Below, piece by piece: positions 44,039 through 53,376 of a stretch of 64,000 nucleotides of DNA (its first letter is position 1; each line of letters starts with the position of its first letter). This DNA comes from Immundisolibacter cernigliae (GTDB lineage: Bacteria; Pseudomonadota; Gammaproteobacteria; Immundisolibacterales; Immundisolibacteraceae). The DNA is taken from positions 2,976,001 through 3,040,000 of the forward strand of contig NZ_CP014671.1 of NCBI RefSeq assembly GCF_001697225.1, given 5' to 3'. A model generated the notes under the pieces. It was not told the origin of the DNA and did not search any database. It was given only the letters and a program-made list of their open reading frames with translations. The position numbers and the translations under genes are program-made.

Positions 44039-45045
44039 GGTGCGGCCGCCGTTTGTTGGGCGACGTCGGTCAGAGCCGCGTCCAGCCGCCGCCAGGCGTC
44101 TTCATTGCCGGGCAGGCCAAAGCGCAGGCTCGGCGGATCCTCGAACAACCGGGTGAGGATCCCGCGCCGCGCCAGGGCGTCATGCAGCGCGGCCGCCTGC
44201 CCGGTCGCCACCCACTGAAACAGGGCGCAGCCGCCCGCCGGTCGCAAGCCGTTCCGTTCCAGCAGCGCGCCGAGCCGGGCGCCGTCGTGGATGAGGCGGG
44301 CCCGGGTGGCGTCCTGCCAGGCACGGTCGGTCAGCGCAGCGGCGGCGATGATGCGTGACGGACCGGCCAGCGGCCACGGACCGAGCTTGTCGCGTAGCGT
44401 TTCCAGCAGTGCAGGCGCCGCCAGCACGAAGCCCACCCGCGCCCCGGCGAGTCCGAAAAACTTGCCGAGCGACCGCAGCACCACCAGTCCGGGTCGCCCG
44501 CTGTGCGTGGCGAGGCTGATCTGCGGCGCGGCATCGACGAAAGCCTCGTCCACGACCAGCCAGCCGCCGCGCGCCGCCAGTTGCTGGTGCAAGGCCAGCA
44601 GCGCGTCCGGCGCCCAGGCATGGCCGGTCGGGTTGTTCGGCTGGATGATGACGACCACGTCGCCGCGCGCCGCAAGCCCGGTCACTTCGCTCGCGTCGGG
44701 CGGGGCTACCGGCACGGGCGTGTGCCCGGCGCGCGCCCAGGCGCCGGCGTGCTCGCAATAGGCCGGTGCGAGCACGACCACCCGGCCGGGTGGTCGCAGC
44801 CACGGCAGCGCCTGAATGGCCGCCTGCGAGCCGGCCACCGGCAGGGCGTGCGGCGCCCGGTAACAGGCGCGGGCGGCGGCTTCCAGGCCGTCATCGTCCT
44901 GTGGCAACTGCGCCCAGGCCGCGGCCGGTACCGGCGGCACCGGCCAGCCGTGCGGGTTGATGCCGGTGGACAGATCCAGCCAGCGCGGGGCGGGGATGCC
45001 GTAGCGCTGCGCCGCCGCCCGCACCCGGCCGCCGTGCTCATGCAT
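44035..45045 (-). CDS. cobD: L-threonine-O-3-phosphate decarboxylase (CobD/CobC aminotransferase fold)
   Basis: A 336-residue class I/II aminotransferase-fold PLP protein making (R)-1-amino-2-propanol phosphate for the nucleotide loop. [18 protein letters not shown] and the PLP Lys in [15 protein letters not shown] fit CobD/CobC. ATG 45045 overlaps the cbiB end by eight bases. In aerobic-pathway nomenclature the same protein is called CobC. Confidence 0.9.
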   Translation of the reverse strand: MHEHGGRVRAAAQRYGIPAPRWLDLSTGINPHGWPVPPVPAAAWAQLPQDDDGLEAAARACYRAPHALPVAGSQAAIQALPWLRPPGRVVVLAPAYCEHAGAWARAGHTPVPVAPPDASEVTGLAARGDVVVIIQPNNPTGHAWAPDALLALHQQLAARGGWLVVDEAFVDAAPQISLATHSGRPGLVVLRSLGKFFGLAGARVGFVLAAPALLETLRDKLGPWPLAGPSRIIAAAALTDRAWQDATRARLIHDGARLGALLERNGLRPAGGCALFQWVATGQAAALHDALARRGILTRLFEDPPSLRFGLPGNEDAWRRLDAALTDVAQQTAAAP

Positions 45046-45976
45046 GCGGCACCTGCCGGGCGAGCAGTTCCAGCAGCCACAGCCCGAGCAGCCACAGCAG
45101 CACGGTGCGCCCGACCAGCGCCAGCGCGCGCTCGATGTCGTGCGCGTCGGGTGGCGCGCCGCTGCCCAGCGCCGGGCGTTCCTGGCGCTGCCCGCCGTAG
45201 CTGGCCGGCCCGCCGAGACGCACGCCGAGCGCCCCGGCACCGCTCGCCATCACCGGTCCGGCGTTGGGGCTTTTCCAGGCCGGCGCCTGGCGCCGCCAGC
45301 AGCTCAGCGCCAGGCGGCTGCGGCCGAGCAGCGCATAACCGGTGGCCGTCAGGCGGGCCGGCAGGTAATTGAGCAGGTCATCCAGGCGCGCTGCGGCCCA
45401 GCCGAAATCCCGGTAACGGGCGTTGCGATAGCCCCACATCGCGTCCAGCGTGTTGACCAGGCGATACGCCACTGCCCCTGGCGCACCGGCCAGCGCGAAC
45501 CAGAACAGCGCGCCGAACACCGCATCGTTGCCGTTTTCCAGCACCGATTCGACCGTGGCGCCGGCGATGCCGGGGCCATCCAGCGCCGCACAGTCGCGGC
45601 TGACCATGCGCCCGACCTGCGCCCGGGCCGCTGGCAGATCGTCGCGCTGCAGGGCTTGCGCCACCGCTGCTGCGTGCTGGCGCAGGCTGCGATGGCCGAG
45701 CGTCAAATACAGCAGCGCGACGCTCGCTGCCGCACCGATTGGGCCGGGCAGGGCGGCCAGCAGCGCGGCGCCCGCCGTCGCCGGCAGCACCAGTGCCGCC
45801 AGCGCCAGACCGCCGCGCGCCCGCCGGACCGCCGGGCGCGCCCCGGCCGGGCCATAGAGCCGGCCTTCCAGCCACCCCGCCAGCCGGCCGAAGCCGACCA
45901 GCGGGTGCCAGCGGCGCGGCTCGCCCAGCAGCGCGTCGAGCAGGACCGCGGTGCTGGCCAGCAGCGCCGCGCTCAT
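45038..45976 (-). CDS. cbiB: adenosylcobinamide-phosphate synthase
   Basis: A 312-residue membrane protein joining aminopropanol(phosphate) to adenosylcobyric acid. [55 protein letters not shown] and [14 protein letters not shown](R) are CbiB signatures; four or five transmembrane segments are visible. ATG 45976, 43 bases after bluB. Confidence 0.93.
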   Translation of the reverse strand: MSAALLASTAVLLDALLGEPRRWHPLVGFGRLAGWLEGRLYGPAGARPAVRRARGGLALAALVLPATAGAALLAALPGPIGAAASVALLYLTLGHRSLRQHAAAVAQALQRDDLPAARAQVGRMVSRDCAALDGPGIAGATVESVLENGNDAVFGALFWFALAGAPGAVAYRLVNTLDAMWGYRNARYRDFGWAAARLDDLLNYLPARLTATGYALLGRSRLALSCWRRQAPAWKSPNAGPVMASGAGALGVRLGGPASYGGQRQERPALGSGAPPDAHDIERALALVGRTVLLWLLGLWLLELLARQVPHA

Positions 45977-46019
45977 GTCGGCGTCCGGGTGGTGGCGCTG
46001 CGGCGCGGGTGGCGGTCGG

Positions 46020-46673
46020 TCATGGCTGCGCCGGCCAGCGGTTGTCGTGCACCAGCTCGGCCAGCGGCCGCGCCTGGCGCCAGCCGGCCAGTTCCAGCAT
46101 GGGACGTGGATAGAACTGCGCCACCGGCCCCAGGCACAGGATGGCCACCGGCCGCGCGCCGGACGGCAAATGCAGCAGTGCGGCCAGCGCCGTCGGGTCG
46201 AACAGCGATACCCAGCCCAGGCCCAGATTCTCCGCCCGCGCCGCCAGCCACAGGTTCTGGATGGCGCAGGCGACGGACGCCAGCGCCGTTTCCTGCGGCA
46301 GGGTGCGGCGCCCGAACACGGTGCCATCGTCGGGTGCCAGTGCGGCCACCAGCAGCTCGGCGCAGTCGCGGATGCCCTCCACCTTCAGGTGCATGAACGC
46401 GTCGCCACGGTCGCCGAGCGCGGCGGCGGTCGCGGTGCGCTCGGCCTGCACCAGGTCGTAAATGGCCCCGCGCAGGGCGCCTTCGGTGACGCGCACAAAG
46501 CGCCACGGTTGCATCAGGCCGACGCTTGGGGCGGCGTGGGCGGCCTCCAGCAGGCGCGCCAGCACCGCCTCGTCCACCGTGCCGTGGGCGAAATGGCGCA
46601 TGTCGCGGCGGGCATGGATGGCGCGGTAGACGGCGCTGCGCTCGGCGGCGCCAAAGACCTCGGTATCGGTCAT
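46020..46673 (-). CDS. bluB: 5,6-dimethylbenzimidazole synthase BluB
   Basis: A 217-residue nitroreductase-fold enzyme that cleaves reduced FMN to the DMB lower ligand with O2. [39 protein letters not shown] and the [33 protein letters not shown] pattern distinguish BluB from ordinary nitroreductases. ATG 46673 overlaps the cbiA stop by four bases. Its presence means the cell makes its own DMB aerobically. Confidence 0.93.
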   Translation of the reverse strand: MTDTEVFGAAERSAVYRAIHARRDMRHFAHGTVDEAVLARLLEAAHAAPSVGLMQPWRFVRVTEGALRGAIYDLVQAERTATAAALGDRGDAFMHLKVEGIRDCAELLVAALAPDDGTVFGRRTLPQETALASVACAIQNLWLAARAENLGLGWVSLFDPTALAALLHLPSGARPVAILCLGPVAQFYPRPMLELAGWRQARPLAELVHDNRWPAQP

Positions 46674-47962
46674 GGCCGCAGCAGGGCGGCGACGGCGGCC
46701 GGGTTGCTCGGAAAGTAGGCATGCAGGTAGGAAGCGGTAAGCCGGCCGGTCTGGTACACCGCCTCGCCGGGCCGGCCGTCGGCAGTGTGGGCGCGTAGCG
46801 CCGGTTCGAGCGGTGTTTCGGCCCGCGAGTAGTGAAAGGCGTGCCCTCGTAGCTCGCCCTGCGGCAGCGCAAGTGCCTGCCCGCCCAGCGCGCCGAGGCG
46901 GGTTTGCATCACCGTCGTGCCGGGCAGCAGGCCGGCCAGCGCGTGGGCCCGACCATTGATGTCCGTGAGGGTTTCGAACAGCGCCATCATGCCGCCGCAC
47001 TCGGCCAGGATTGGTCGGCCGGCGGCGTGGTGGGCACGCAGCGCATCCAGAAAGCGCCTGTTTTTCGACAGCTGCGCGGCGTGCAGTTCCGGATAGCCGC
47101 CCGGCAGCCACACGGCGTCGCAGGTCGGCAAGGCCTGGTCGGCGAGCGGCGAGAAGAAGGCGAGCCGCGCGCCAAGCCGCGTCAGGCAGTCAAGGTTGGC
47201 CGGATAGACAAAACCGAACGCGGCATCGCGGGCCACGGCAACGCTGATGCCGCCAAGCAGCGACGTTGGTTCGGGCAACCGCGCTTCGGCAAGACTCACC
47301 GCCGGCGGCAGCTGCCCCGCCTGGGCCGAGCCGTGGGCGAGGGCGTCCGCCAGGCGATCCAGACGCTGGTCGAGGTCGGTGATTTCGGACGCCTGCAGCA
47401 GGCCAAGATGCCGTTCCGGCAAGCCGGTCGCGGCATCGCGGGCCAGCGCGCCATACCAGGCAATGCCGGACGGCAGGCTGGCGGTCAACAAATCCGCGTG
47501 ATGCGGACTGCCGACGCCGTTGGCCAACACGCCGGTCAGGTTGACGCCCGCGCCGTAGGTGGCCAGCCCGTGCGCCACGGCGCCGAAGGTTTGCGCCATC
47601 GCCGCGGCGTCGATCACCGCCAGCACCGGCAGGCCGAAGCGGCGCGCGATGTCGGCGCTGGACGGCGCGCCGTCGTACAGGCCCATGACGCCTTCCACCA
47701 GGATCAGGTCGGCCTCGGCAGCGGCCGCATATAGCCGCGCCGCGCCGTCCTCCTGGCCGCACATCCAAAGGTCGAGGCTGTGGACCGGCGCGCCGCTGGC
47801 TGCGGCCAGAATCTGCGGGTCCAGAAAGTCCGGCCCGCACTTGAACACCCGTACCTGCCGGCCGGCCCGCCGGTGCAGGCGCGCCAGTGCCGCGGTGACC
47901 GTGGTCTTGCCCTGACCGGAGGCGGGCGCTGCCACCAGCAGGGTGGGGCAGTGGCGGGTCAC
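46670..47962 (-). CDS. cbiA: cobyrinate a,c-diamide synthase
   Basis: A 430-residue amidotransferase (CobB/CbiA) starting at GTG within the cobO stop (GTGA). The P-loop is APASGQGKTTV, FKCGPDFLDP follows, and a class I GATase-like domain has the nucleophile Cys in AECGGMMAL. It amidates the a and c side chains using glutamine. Full length for the family. Confidence 0.93.
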   Translation of the reverse strand: MTRHCPTLLVAAPASGQGKTTVTAALARLHRRAGRQVRVFKCGPDFLDPQILAAASGAPVHSLDLWMCGQEDGAARLYAAAAEADLILVEGVMGLYDGAPSSADIARRFGLPVLAVIDAAAMAQTFGAVAHGLATYGAGVNLTGVLANGVGSPHHADLLTASLPSGIAWYGALARDAATGLPERHLGLLQASEITDLDQRLDRLADALAHGSAQAGQLPPAVSLAEARLPEPTSLLGGISVAVARDAAFGFVYPANLDCLTRLGARLAFFSPLADQALPTCDAVWLPGGYPELHAAQLSKNRRFLDALRAHHAAGRPILAECGGMMALFETLTDINGRAHALAGLLPGTTVMQTRLGALGGQALALPQGELRGHAFHYSRAETPLEPALRAHTADGRPGEAVYQTGRLTASYLHAYFPSNPAAVAALLRP

Positions 47963-48561
47963 CAGTCGATCCCCGGCTGGGCGCGCACGCCGGCCCGAAA
48001 GGCGTGCTTCAGGTCGCCGATGTCGCTGACCGTGTCGGCGGCGTCGATCAGCGCCTGCGGCGCCGCCCGGCCGGTGACGACCACGTGCTGCATGGGTGGG
48101 CGGGCGGCCAGATCCGCCAGCACCGTCGCCAGATCGAGGTAGCCGTAGCTGAACAGGTAGGTCAACTCGTCCAGCACCACGAGGTTGACGGTCGGATCGG
48201 CCAGTGCGCACGCCGCCGCCGCCCAGCCGGCGCGGGCGGCGGCGATGTCCTGCTCGCGGTCCTGCGTCTCCCACGTGAAACCCGCGCCGCACACCTGCCA
48301 GTCGACACCCGGCTGGCGGCGAAAGAATGCCTCCTCGCCGGTGTCGCTGCGGCCCTTGATGAACTGCACCACGCTGACCTTGTGCCCATGCCCCAGCGCC
48401 CGCGCCAGCATGCCGAAGGCCGAACTGGACTTGCCCTTGCCGGGGCCGGTCAGCACCAGCAGCAGGCCCTTGTCCTGCGCGGCGGCGGCAATGTCCGCAT
48501 CGACCCGCGCCTTGCGCCGCGCCATGCGCGCGCGGTGGCGTTCGGCGCGATCTTCGGTCAT
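47959..48561 (-). CDS. cobO: cob(I)yrinic acid a,c-diamide adenosyltransferase (CobO/BtuR type)
   Basis: A 200-residue ATP:corrinoid adenosyltransferase. The N-terminal basic helix RARMARRKARVDADIAAA, the P-loop LTGPGKGKSSSAFGM, VVQFIKG and LDELTYLFSYGYL are CobO signatures. It adds the upper adenosyl ligand. The 139-base gap upstream (48562-48700) holds GC-rich repeats, including a direct repeat GTGAGCGGCGCCCC and a CCGCCCC/GGGGCGG hairpin, but no gene. Confidence 0.94.
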   Translation of the reverse strand: MTEDRAERHRARMARRKARVDADIAAAAQDKGLLLVLTGPGKGKSSSAFGMLARALGHGHKVSVVQFIKGRSDTGEEAFFRRQPGVDWQVCGAGFTWETQDREQDIAAARAGWAAAACALADPTVNLVVLDELTYLFSYGYLDLATVLADLAARPPMQHVVVTGRAAPQALIDAADTVSDIGDLKHAFRAGVRAQPGIDW

Positions 48562-48700
48562 CGGCAGATTCGGCCCGCGGCCGGGCCTCCTGCTGCGCTG
48601 TGGGCAGTCGTGAGCGGCGCCCCTGTGTGAGCGGCGCCCCCGCCGCGAATCTCCGGTCCGCCCCTTCGGCCAGGGGGCGGGCCTCCCACGTCTTTATCGA

Positions 48701-49276
48701 TCATCGGCGCAGGCTGGCCGGATGGCGTCCGGCCAGCGCCGTGAAGGCGGCGTAGACGATCACTGCCGTGCCCAGGTACAGGGCCATGCCTTCGAGCGCG
48801 TACGGGAAATAGCGCGCCAGCCGGGCGCCGAACTCGGCCAGCGTCGGTGCGGCAAAGCGGCCGGAGAAGAAGTAGAACGCGCCGCTGCTGAGCAGCTCGC
48901 ACAGCGTCGTGCCGACCAGCGCCGAACCGGTGAACGGCAGCAGGCTGCGCGGCGTCGCCCGATGGCGGCGCGCATACCAGCGGCCGGCCGCGTACAGCGC
49001 GCCGTAGGCCGGCAGCAGCGCGACGTACGCCGGGCTCACGCAAAAGGCGCTGACGCCGCCGAAGCTGATGGCGAGGTAATCCACCGTTGCCGCCAGTGCC
49101 AGCAGTCCGGCCAGCGGCAGCCAGCCCGGCAGCAGCGCGCCGGCCAGGAAGAACACCGCCCAGGAGGCATCCGGCAGGTGCAGGGCGCTGGCGAAATGAT
49201 GGCTGCGCGTGGCGATCATCAGGGCGGCCAGCAGCAGGCCGACCGGCAGGGGATGGGGCAGGGGTAGTTTGTTCAT
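48701..49276 (-). CDS. btuM: BtuM-like cobalamin ECF-type S component
   Basis: A 191-residue membrane protein with about six helices. LPDASWAVFFLAG and the Cys79-containing FCVSPAYVALLPAYGALY segment match my memory of the BtuM family, solitary vitamin B12 transporters in which a conserved Cys near position 80 binds cobalt and decyanates the vitamin. It is located between btuB and cobO in a riboswitch-headed cluster, which supports corrinoid import. ATG 49276. No ECF module (ATPase plus T component) is adjacent. Confidence 0.72.
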   Translation of the reverse strand: MNKLPLPHPLPVGLLLAALMIATRSHHFASALHLPDASWAVFFLAGALLPGWLPLAGLLALAATVDYLAISFGGVSAFCVSPAYVALLPAYGALYAAGRWYARRHRATPRSLLPFTGSALVGTTLCELLSSGAFYFFSGRFAAPTLAEFGARLARYFPYALEGMALYLGTAVIVYAAFTALAGRHPASLRR

Positions 49277-49404
49277 GGTTTCGTCTCGGTCAGAGGAGGG
49301 AGAAGGGAAAGGTTGCCACGGGTCTGGTCGGTGTCGGCACAGCCGCCCGGCGCGCGCCGCTTGCTTGCCGGGCGACACCTGCGCTGGGAGCGCCACCCTG
49401 CGCG

Positions 49405-49450
49405 CAGATCGCCCGGCACAGCCGGGCTCCTACAGCACGATCATCGCCCG
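49405..49450 (-). repeat. REP-like palindrome, copy 3
   Basis: On the minus strand TGTAGGAGCCCGGCTGTGCCGGGCGATC plus a flanking GATGATCGTGC arm. It lies between btuB and btuM and reaches the btuB stop at 49441. It closely resembles the cores at 12905 and 19791. Confidence 0.6.
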
Positions 49451-51285
49451 GCTGGCGCATAGCGCACGGTGAACATGGCGTTGCGTCCATCTTCGTTGAA
49501 CAGGCGCGCCGTCTGGTAGTTTTTGTCCAGCAGGTTGGCGAGTTTGCCCTCCAGCGACCAGTCGCGGCGCAGGGCGTAGGCGGCGCGCAGGTCGAGCGTC
49601 ACGTAGCCGCCCAGAGACTGCGTGTTGGCCAGGTCGTCGTAGCGCCGGCTCTCGCCGTAGAGGCTGGTGCCAAGCCGCCAGGCGCCAACGGCGCGGTCGG
49701 CATCCAGGCGCGCCATGAGCTTGGCGCGGCGCGGCAACTGATTGCCGCGGTTGGCGTCGTGGCCGCGGTTTTCCGGATCCAGCGTGCTGAGGTTGCCGGC
49801 CAGGTCCCAGCCGGCGAGCCGGGTCGAGGCGACCAGTTCCAGGCCGCGAATCCGCGCCTTGTCGATGTTCACCGGGTTGAAGCTGGCATCGAAACCGATC
49901 AGCCGGTCGATCTTGGTCTGGTAGGCGTTCACGGACCACGCCAGGGCCGCGTGTTCGCCGGTGAGGCCAAGCTCGAAACTGTCCGACTCCTCGGGCTTCA
50001 GGTTCGGGTTGCCGAAGAACGGGAAATACAGCTCGTTGAAGGTCGGCGCCTTGAAGGCGCTGCCCCAGGCGGCCATCGCGCGCAGGGTCGGGCTGAACCG
50101 ATAGCCCCATGCCACCGAGCCGGTGGTGTGGCCACCGAATTGCTGGTTGTCGTCGCGGCGCGCCGCCAGGGTGATGTCATGCTCGCCAAAGCGGCCCTGA
50201 TACTGGCCAAAGCCGGCCGCGTTGTCGCGCGAGTCGACCAGAAAGGCGGTCGTGCCATCGACGCGGTCGTCCAGCCAGTCGGCGCCCAGCGTCAGGCGCT
50301 GCTGGGCGCTGAGTGCGAAATCGTTCTGCCAGCTGGCGCTGCGCCGCTCGGTGTCGAAGGCGCTGTTGAACGTGCCGTTGTAGAAGTTGTCGCTCAGATC
50401 CCGGCTGCGTCCGCCGGACAGCGACATGCGCCAGAAGGACAGGGCCTGCCAGTTCAGGCGCGCGCCGGCCACGTCCTGCACGAAATCCGTGCTGTTGCCC
50501 GAGAACACGCTGCCGTCGTACTCGTTGTCGCCCTCGCCACGCAGGTAGTGGCCTTCGAGGTCCAGCGTGTCGCTGAGCTTGTAGCCGGCGCGCAGCGAGG
50601 CGCCGGTGTTCCGGTAGCCGTCATGGTCCGGCTCGCTCACGAAGCAGCCGCCACCGGGCGGAAAAGGCAGGCCGTCGCAGGAGTTGAAACCCTGCGTTTC
50701 CAGGTGACTGGCGCCCACATTGAACCAGCCGCGATCGCCGCCGCCGGACAGGCCGGCGCTGTAGTCCTGCGTGGCGTGGCTGCCGCCGCCCAGACTCAGG
50801 CGCGGCGTGAGTGCCCCGCCGCCCTTGCGGGTGAAGATCTGGATCACGCCGCCGACGGCGTCGGCGCCGTACAGGCTCGAGCGCGGGCCGCGCACGACCT
50901 CGATGCGCTCGACCTGGTCGATGGGAATGTCCTGGAACGACGCCGTGCCCAGCGTCGCGGAGCCGACGCGGATGCCGTCGATCAGCACCAGCACGTGATC
51001 GGACTCGGTTCCGCGCAGGAATACCGAGGTCGATTTGCCCAGGCCGCCGTTGTTGCTGAAGCCCAGGCCTGGCACGCCGCGCAGGGCTTCCTGCACGGAG
51101 CTTGCCTGGCGGCGTTCGATCTGGGCCCGGTCGATGACCGTCACCGACGCCAGCGTGTCGACGTTCGACTGCGGCGTGCGTCCGGCCGTGATGTTGATGG
51201 TCAGGGGTGTTTCTTCGGCTGCCTGGAGGCTGGCCGCAAAAAGGGATAGTCCGGCCAGACGGCCGAGCTTGCCTGCGTGGGTCAT
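49441..51285 (-). CDS. btuB: TonB-dependent vitamin B12 receptor BtuB
   Basis: A 614-residue outer-membrane receptor. It has a signal peptide (MTHAGKLGRLAGLSLFAASLQAA), a TonB-box-like TINITAGR, a plug domain (VTVIDRAQIERRQASSVQEALRGVPG, RGPRSSLYGADAVGGVI) and a beta-barrel ending in the terminal Arg/aromatic strand FTVRYAPAGR. The position under a cobalamin riboswitch identifies it as BtuB. ATG 51285 sits 135 bases after the riboswitch B12 box. Confidence 0.93.
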   Translation of the reverse strand: MTHAGKLGRLAGLSLFAASLQAAEETPLTINITAGRTPQSNVDTLASVTVIDRAQIERRQASSVQEALRGVPGLGFSNNGGLGKSTSVFLRGTESDHVLVLIDGIRVGSATLGTASFQDIPIDQVERIEVVRGPRSSLYGADAVGGVIQIFTRKGGGALTPRLSLGGGSHATQDYSAGLSGGGDRGWFNVGASHLETQGFNSCDGLPFPPGGGCFVSEPDHDGYRNTGASLRAGYKLSDTLDLEGHYLRGEGDNEYDGSVFSGNSTDFVQDVAGARLNWQALSFWRMSLSGGRSRDLSDNFYNGTFNSAFDTERRSASWQNDFALSAQQRLTLGADWLDDRVDGTTAFLVDSRDNAAGFGQYQGRFGEHDITLAARRDDNQQFGGHTTGSVAWGYRFSPTLRAMAAWGSAFKAPTFNELYFPFFGNPNLKPEESDSFELGLTGEHAALAWSVNAYQTKIDRLIGFDASFNPVNIDKARIRGLELVASTRLAGWDLAGNLSTLDPENRGHDANRGNQLPRRAKLMARLDADRAVGAWRLGTSLYGESRRYDDLANTQSLGGYVTLDLRAAYALRRDWSLEGKLANLLDKNYQTARLFNEDGRNAMFTVRYAPAGR

Positions 51286-51419
51286 CGGGATACTCCTGCT
51301 CGCGCTCACCCGCGTGAGAGCTGGTTCGGCTTGAAAAAACCGGCAAGCAGGGGAAAACGCGCGGCACGGCGGCCGCAGGGCGGCACAACCCTCCCGGCGC
51401 ATCGCCCACCGCAATGCCG

Positions 51420-51620
51420 ACCAAAGTGCCTCGGGCCGGTCTCCGGACTTGCGAGTGGGGCATGAACCCCGGCTGCGGCGCCTTCCCGTGCCGATGGCAC
51501 AGTGGCATTTCGCCGCAGCTTGACTCGCTTACCGTTGCGGGGGCAGTGCCGGAATTGTTCGTCAGGAACGCACCGGCTTCCCGTTTCATCCCGCAGGCGA
51601 ACGCCTTTGGGACACCACGA
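51420..51620 (-). promoter_or_regulatory. cobalamin riboswitch
   Basis: On the minus strand the class I cobalamin aptamer elements occur in order: GGGAAGCCGGTG, the core GCCCCCGCAACGGTAA, GCCACTG, GGGAAGGCG and the B12 box AAGTCCGGAGACCGGCC. It precedes btuB and should repress it, and possibly the whole cluster, when adenosylcobalamin is plentiful. The B12-box end lies at about 51431-51455. Confidence 0.95.
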
Positions 51621-51720
51621 AGCGGCCGGCATGGTAGGCGGCCGAGGCGGGGGCGTCAACGCGCTGGCGGGCGCATCCGGTCGGCTATCATCGCGGGCAG
51701 GTCACCGGCGGAGAGGGTGG

Positions 51721-52410
51721 ATGGCAATGCTGGCAAGGCTGTGGCGGCGCATCGGCAGTCGGCGCCGCTTGCCGGCATCCGCTCGCGACGTGGACGCGGC
51801 GCAGCTGTTCACGGATTTTTTCCGGCGCAACAAATGGGGTGGCCGGCACTCGTTGTCCGGCACCGGCTCGGACGCCGACCAGACGCGGGTGATCGTGCGG
51901 GAACTGCCGCTGCTGCTGCGGCGGCTGGGCGTGCGCAGCGTGCTGGACGTCCCGTGTGGCGATTTCGAGTGGATGAAGCGGGTCGATCTGACCGGCATCG
52001 AATACATCGGTGCCGACATCGTGGTGCCGCTGATTGATACCAACCGGCGCCGCCGCGCGCGGCCGGGGGTGGATTTCCAGGTGCTCGATCTGACCCGCGA
52101 CCGCCTGCCGGCGGTGGATCTGGTGCTGTGCCGCGATTGCCTGGTGCACCTGTCGTTTGCCCAGGCGCAGCAGGCGCTGGCCAACATTGCCGCCAGCGGG
52201 GCGCGCTATCTGCTGACCACCACGTTTACCGGGCGATCCGAGAATGCCGATATTCCGACCGGCAAGTGGCGTGCGTTGAACCTGCAGCGGCCGCCGTTCA
52301 ACCTGCCGCAGCCGCTTGAACTCATCAACGAACGCTGCACCGAAAAAGACGGCCGCTACGCCGACAAATCACTCGGTCTGTGGCCGGTGGCCGCGCTGCG
52401 CCAAGCGTGA
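51721..52410 (+). CDS. class I SAM-dependent methyltransferase
   Basis: A 229-residue protein. Motif I VLDVPCGDFEWM lies near residue 75, IGADIV near 100 and DLVLCRDCLVHLSF near 135. The N-terminal FFRRNKWGG is typical of a small, uncharacterised methyltransferase group. GGAGAGGGTGG precedes ATG 51721 (ATG 51727 is an alternative). The substrate is unknown. It is divergent from the riboswitch. Confidence 0.8.
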   Translation: MAMLARLWRRIGSRRRLPASARDVDAAQLFTDFFRRNKWGGRHSLSGTGSDADQTRVIVRELPLLLRRLGVRSVLDVPCGDFEWMKRVDLTGIEYIGADIVVPLIDTNRRRRARPGVDFQVLDLTRDRLPAVDLVLCRDCLVHLSFAQAQQALANIAASGARYLLTTTFTGRSENADIPTGKWRALNLQRPPFNLPQPLELINERCTEKDGRYADKSLGLWPVAALRQA

Positions 52411-52452
52411 ACTGCCCCGCCTGCCCGGGCTGCTCCGGGATTCGGGCTCCTT

Positions 52453-53295
52453 TTATTCCGGCACCAGCCAGTCCACCCGGCCCTGGCCGCTGCCGGGGGC
52501 CAGGATGGCCGCCAGTGCGGGCATGGCGGTCGCCATCTGCTGGGCGAAACCCCACGGCGGATTGATCACCAGCACGCCGCAGCCGTGCAGCATGCCGCCC
52601 TGAACCAGCGGCGTCAGGCGCAGCTCCACCTGCAGGATGCGGCGCAGGCCGGCGTCTTTCAGCTGCCGCTTGAGGCCGGCGATGGGGCCCTCGTCCTTGA
52701 GCGGATACCACAGCGCATACACGCCGGTGGCAAAGCGCTTGTGCGCCGCCAGCAGCTCGCGCGGCAGGCGCGGCAGCTCGCCCGGCTGCTCGTAGGGTGG
52801 GTCGATCAGCACCAGGCCGCGGCGCTCGCGCGGCGGCAGATAGGCTTTCAAGGCCTGGTAGCCATCCATCTGCTGCACGGTGATCGGGCCGTGGCCGCGA
52901 CAGGCTTCGCCCAGGGTGGCGAATTCCAGCGGATTGAGCTCGCAGGCGATCAGGCGGTCCTGCGGCCGGGCCACGGCGGCGGCGATCAGCGGCGAGCCCG
53001 GATAACGGCGCAGCGTCCCGTCATTGCCCAGCAGCGGACGGATAACGTTCAGGTAATCGGTCAGCGCGTCCGGCAATGGGCCGGTGGCCTGCCACAGACG
53101 GCCGATGCCGTGCCGGTATTCGCCGGTCTTTTGCGACGGCGGGGCGCCCAGATCGTAGTCACCCGCGCCGGCGTGGGTGTCCAGGAAGCACCAGGCGCTG
53201 TCCTTGCGCGACAGGCCGCGCAGCAGCGCGACCAGGCAGACGTGCTTCATGACGTCGGCAAAATTGCCGGCGTGAAAGGCGTGACGGTAGTTCAT
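52453..53295 (-). CDS. rlmJ: 23S rRNA (adenine2030-N6)-methyltransferase RlmJ
   Basis: A 280-residue protein. The start MNYRHAFHAGNFADVMKH is diagnostic, followed by FLDTHAGAG, the catalytic IDPPYE motif and a C-terminal VLVINPPWG. It methylates A2030 of 23S rRNA. Complete, and transcribed alone. Confidence 0.95.
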   Translation of the reverse strand: MNYRHAFHAGNFADVMKHVCLVALLRGLSRKDSAWCFLDTHAGAGDYDLGAPPSQKTGEYRHGIGRLWQATGPLPDALTDYLNVIRPLLGNDGTLRRYPGSPLIAAAVARPQDRLIACELNPLEFATLGEACRGHGPITVQQMDGYQALKAYLPPRERRGLVLIDPPYEQPGELPRLPRELLAAHKRFATGVYALWYPLKDEGPIAGLKRQLKDAGLRRILQVELRLTPLVQGGMLHGCGVLVINPPWGFAQQMATAMPALAAILAPGSGQGRVDWLVPE

Positions 53296-53376
53296 CGGGG
53301 TGACCGTCCGGGCGGCGGCCGGAAAACGGGCGGCGGAGCCACTGGCCGGACCCCGCCGCCGATCATGCAGATGTGC

